47,500 nucleotides of DNA from Glandiceps talaboti (Eukaryota > Hemichordata > Enteropneusta > Spengelidae): positions 18,897,181 through 18,944,680 of the forward strand of contig NC_135552.1 of NCBI RefSeq assembly GCF_964340395.1. Direction: 5' to 3'. Every line of letters begins with the position of its first letter. Positions within the stretch are counted from its first letter, which is position 1. The notes beneath the pieces were generated by a model. The model saw only the letters and a list, made by a program, of their open reading frames with translations. It searched no databases and was not told where the DNA came from. The translations under genes and the position numbers were made by a program. Positions 46,101-47,500 of this stretch are shown here, in pieces.

Positions 46101-47494
46101 GATAATAATGTACTTGTACATGTATTTAATCAAACTCCTTGACAGAGGTGGCTGTGGTGTGAAACTAGTCAGAAATTCAAGCATTTGTTGTACCCTTTTT
46201 AACTGCAGAATAAAGAACATATGGATAGGTCTAAAGAGACTGTTTGAACATTGCAGAGACACACTAAACACAAGATCTCTTGTATCATTGCCACAGAGAA
46301 TATTGTACCGGTAGTCCAGATAGATAACGTTTTGCCGAGTATTCAATTCAAATTAATCAAAGTAATTATTCTATTATTATCTATTGTTAAATTGTTACAC
46401 TTCTCAACAATTTTAGTGAGTACACATTTTCATATTTTTCTACTTTTGCAATAATTTGTCTTGATGTGTTGCAGTATTACCTACAGAAATGTCCTGGAAT
46501 CCTTGCTTAGATTGAATCAAGCAATGACCACAAGTCAATCAATATCTCTATTTGGAAAGTTTCATCTCCTTTCTCTTAATATGAAGGCAATTACTGACCC
46601 TAATTGCAGTGTAATGCAATCCAATTGCTATGATAAATTTGACAATAAGCCACACAAATTGCATATAAATAACTACATGTAATTATAGCAGTGAACACAA
46701 CTGACAAGTGAGGAAAGACTGAGTTGACAGCAACGACTCAAAAACATGGATGCTCTCAAGTGTATATGTGGTGACACAATTCATTGCACATGTGCAGTGG
46801 TGTTGAGAAACAACTTACCAACACTCACTATCCACGGTAACGTAGAAAAGTAGAGCATTGAACACAAAGGAGATAGAAAAAAATACACAGAATTACAAGT
46901 TGAGAACTCAGTACGGTGCACTGCTAGTGTTAGTATGTACCTTTGAGAAAAAGATTGTCGCAATGTACCCATCTTATAACTATAATTTATACAACACAGA
47001 TAAACCTTCAAGTCAGATGTGTATGTCTATATGTAGGTATGTTTTCAATTGGACAGTATTGACTAGAATGAATCATTTCAATTTTTCTACATTATTTGGT
47101 GGTTTTGTCATTATGATGGTGACCCACCTGTGCAGGTCATACAGCTATAAATAAAGTTTGAAGTTATTTCTATAAACAGAAAATGGTTATACATCTAATT
47201 CTGTTAATATGAATTCATAAAAGTTATAATAAAGTTGATAAAAATTGGGGGCTTCATTAACTTTGTTTCATCAATTTTGAGAAAACTGATGATTTGATTT
47301 TTATTTGGTTTTTCAAACTTGACATCATGATGAATGCATGACTTGTATAAAATTCACAAATATAAAATGTAAGGACTGTGTATATAGTACATTTTATACT
47401 GTCATTCTAGTTAATACTGTCGCTCACAAGCTATGTTGTATACATGTATGTAGATATAAGGCAGACACCAAAAGTTAGCCCTGTCCATACTTAC
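46101..47494. other. EPB41L5 intron or upstream sequence, no gene seen
   Basis: Several frames of 60-98 codons, none with recognisable content. The F1-lobe exon of EPB41L5 is not visible here. Confidence 0.5.
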
Positions 47495-47500
47495 AAAATC
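47495..47500 (-). other. Possible exon end at the window edge
   Basis: On the minus strand GATTTT is followed by a strong donor GTAAGTATGG (from 47494). Only six exon bases are inside the window, so this may be the next upstream EPB41L5 exon or chance. Confidence 0.2.

Noticed and set aside
44070-47500. F1-lobe exon of EPB41L5
   Set aside because: I looked for codons of the conserved HWLD...KQVK region on the minus strand with a phase-1 donor and found none, so it probably lies beyond the right edge.

Overview
The window is AT-rich eukaryotic nuclear DNA. Genes are split by GT-AG introns, microsatellites are abundant, several kinds of inverted-repeat mobile element are present, and there are no operons. 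The one clearly recognisable gene is a bilaterian FERM protein of the EPB41L5/yurt type. Together with the repeat style and the long introns, this suggests an invertebrate bilaterian, probably marine (amphioxus, hemichordate or a lophotrochozoan). I cannot fix the species from sequence alone.

Layout. Positions 1-10,400 are mostly intergenic: long CA, AT, CAA and tetranucleotide microsatellites, a tandem array of CRE palindromes (3.7 kb), a possible ankyrin-like gene remnant (4.7-5.0 kb), and one candidate single-exon gene for a small glycosylated membrane protein (1841-2164). Positions 10,400-17,500 have no convincing coding sequence. They hold a 37-bp minisatellite built on a perfect palindrome, with CTCF-like motifs on both sides, and one copy of a palindromic MITE.

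Positions 17,503-20,110 (minus strand) encode a two-exon, 98-residue single-pass membrane protein that I do not recognise. A plausible TATA/YY1 core promoter lies at about 20.45-20.49 kb. Just upstream of it is the 3' end of a non-LTR retrotransposon (20.8-21.1 kb).

From about 24.8 kb to 44.07 kb the minus strand carries the 3' part of an EPB41L5/yurt orthologue. Fifteen exons join in consistent reading phase to give 821 residues: FERM F2 and F3 lobes, the FERM-adjacent region, a long Ser/Thr/Pro-rich tail, and a C-terminal Thr-Thr-Glu-Leu. The start codon and F1 lobe lie beyond the right edge. The introns contain foldback elements, minisatellites, nuclear-receptor-type half-site clusters and two further copies of the palindromic MITE.

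The most interesting observations are these: a 52-bp tandem duplication covering the end of one FERM exon and its splice donor, where the second donor would give an immediate stop; an optional 3' end of EPB41L5 after exon 9 of the window; the uncharacterised 98-residue membrane protein; the palindromic minisatellite with a four-unit higher-order pattern; and repeated AGGTCA direct-repeat clusters.
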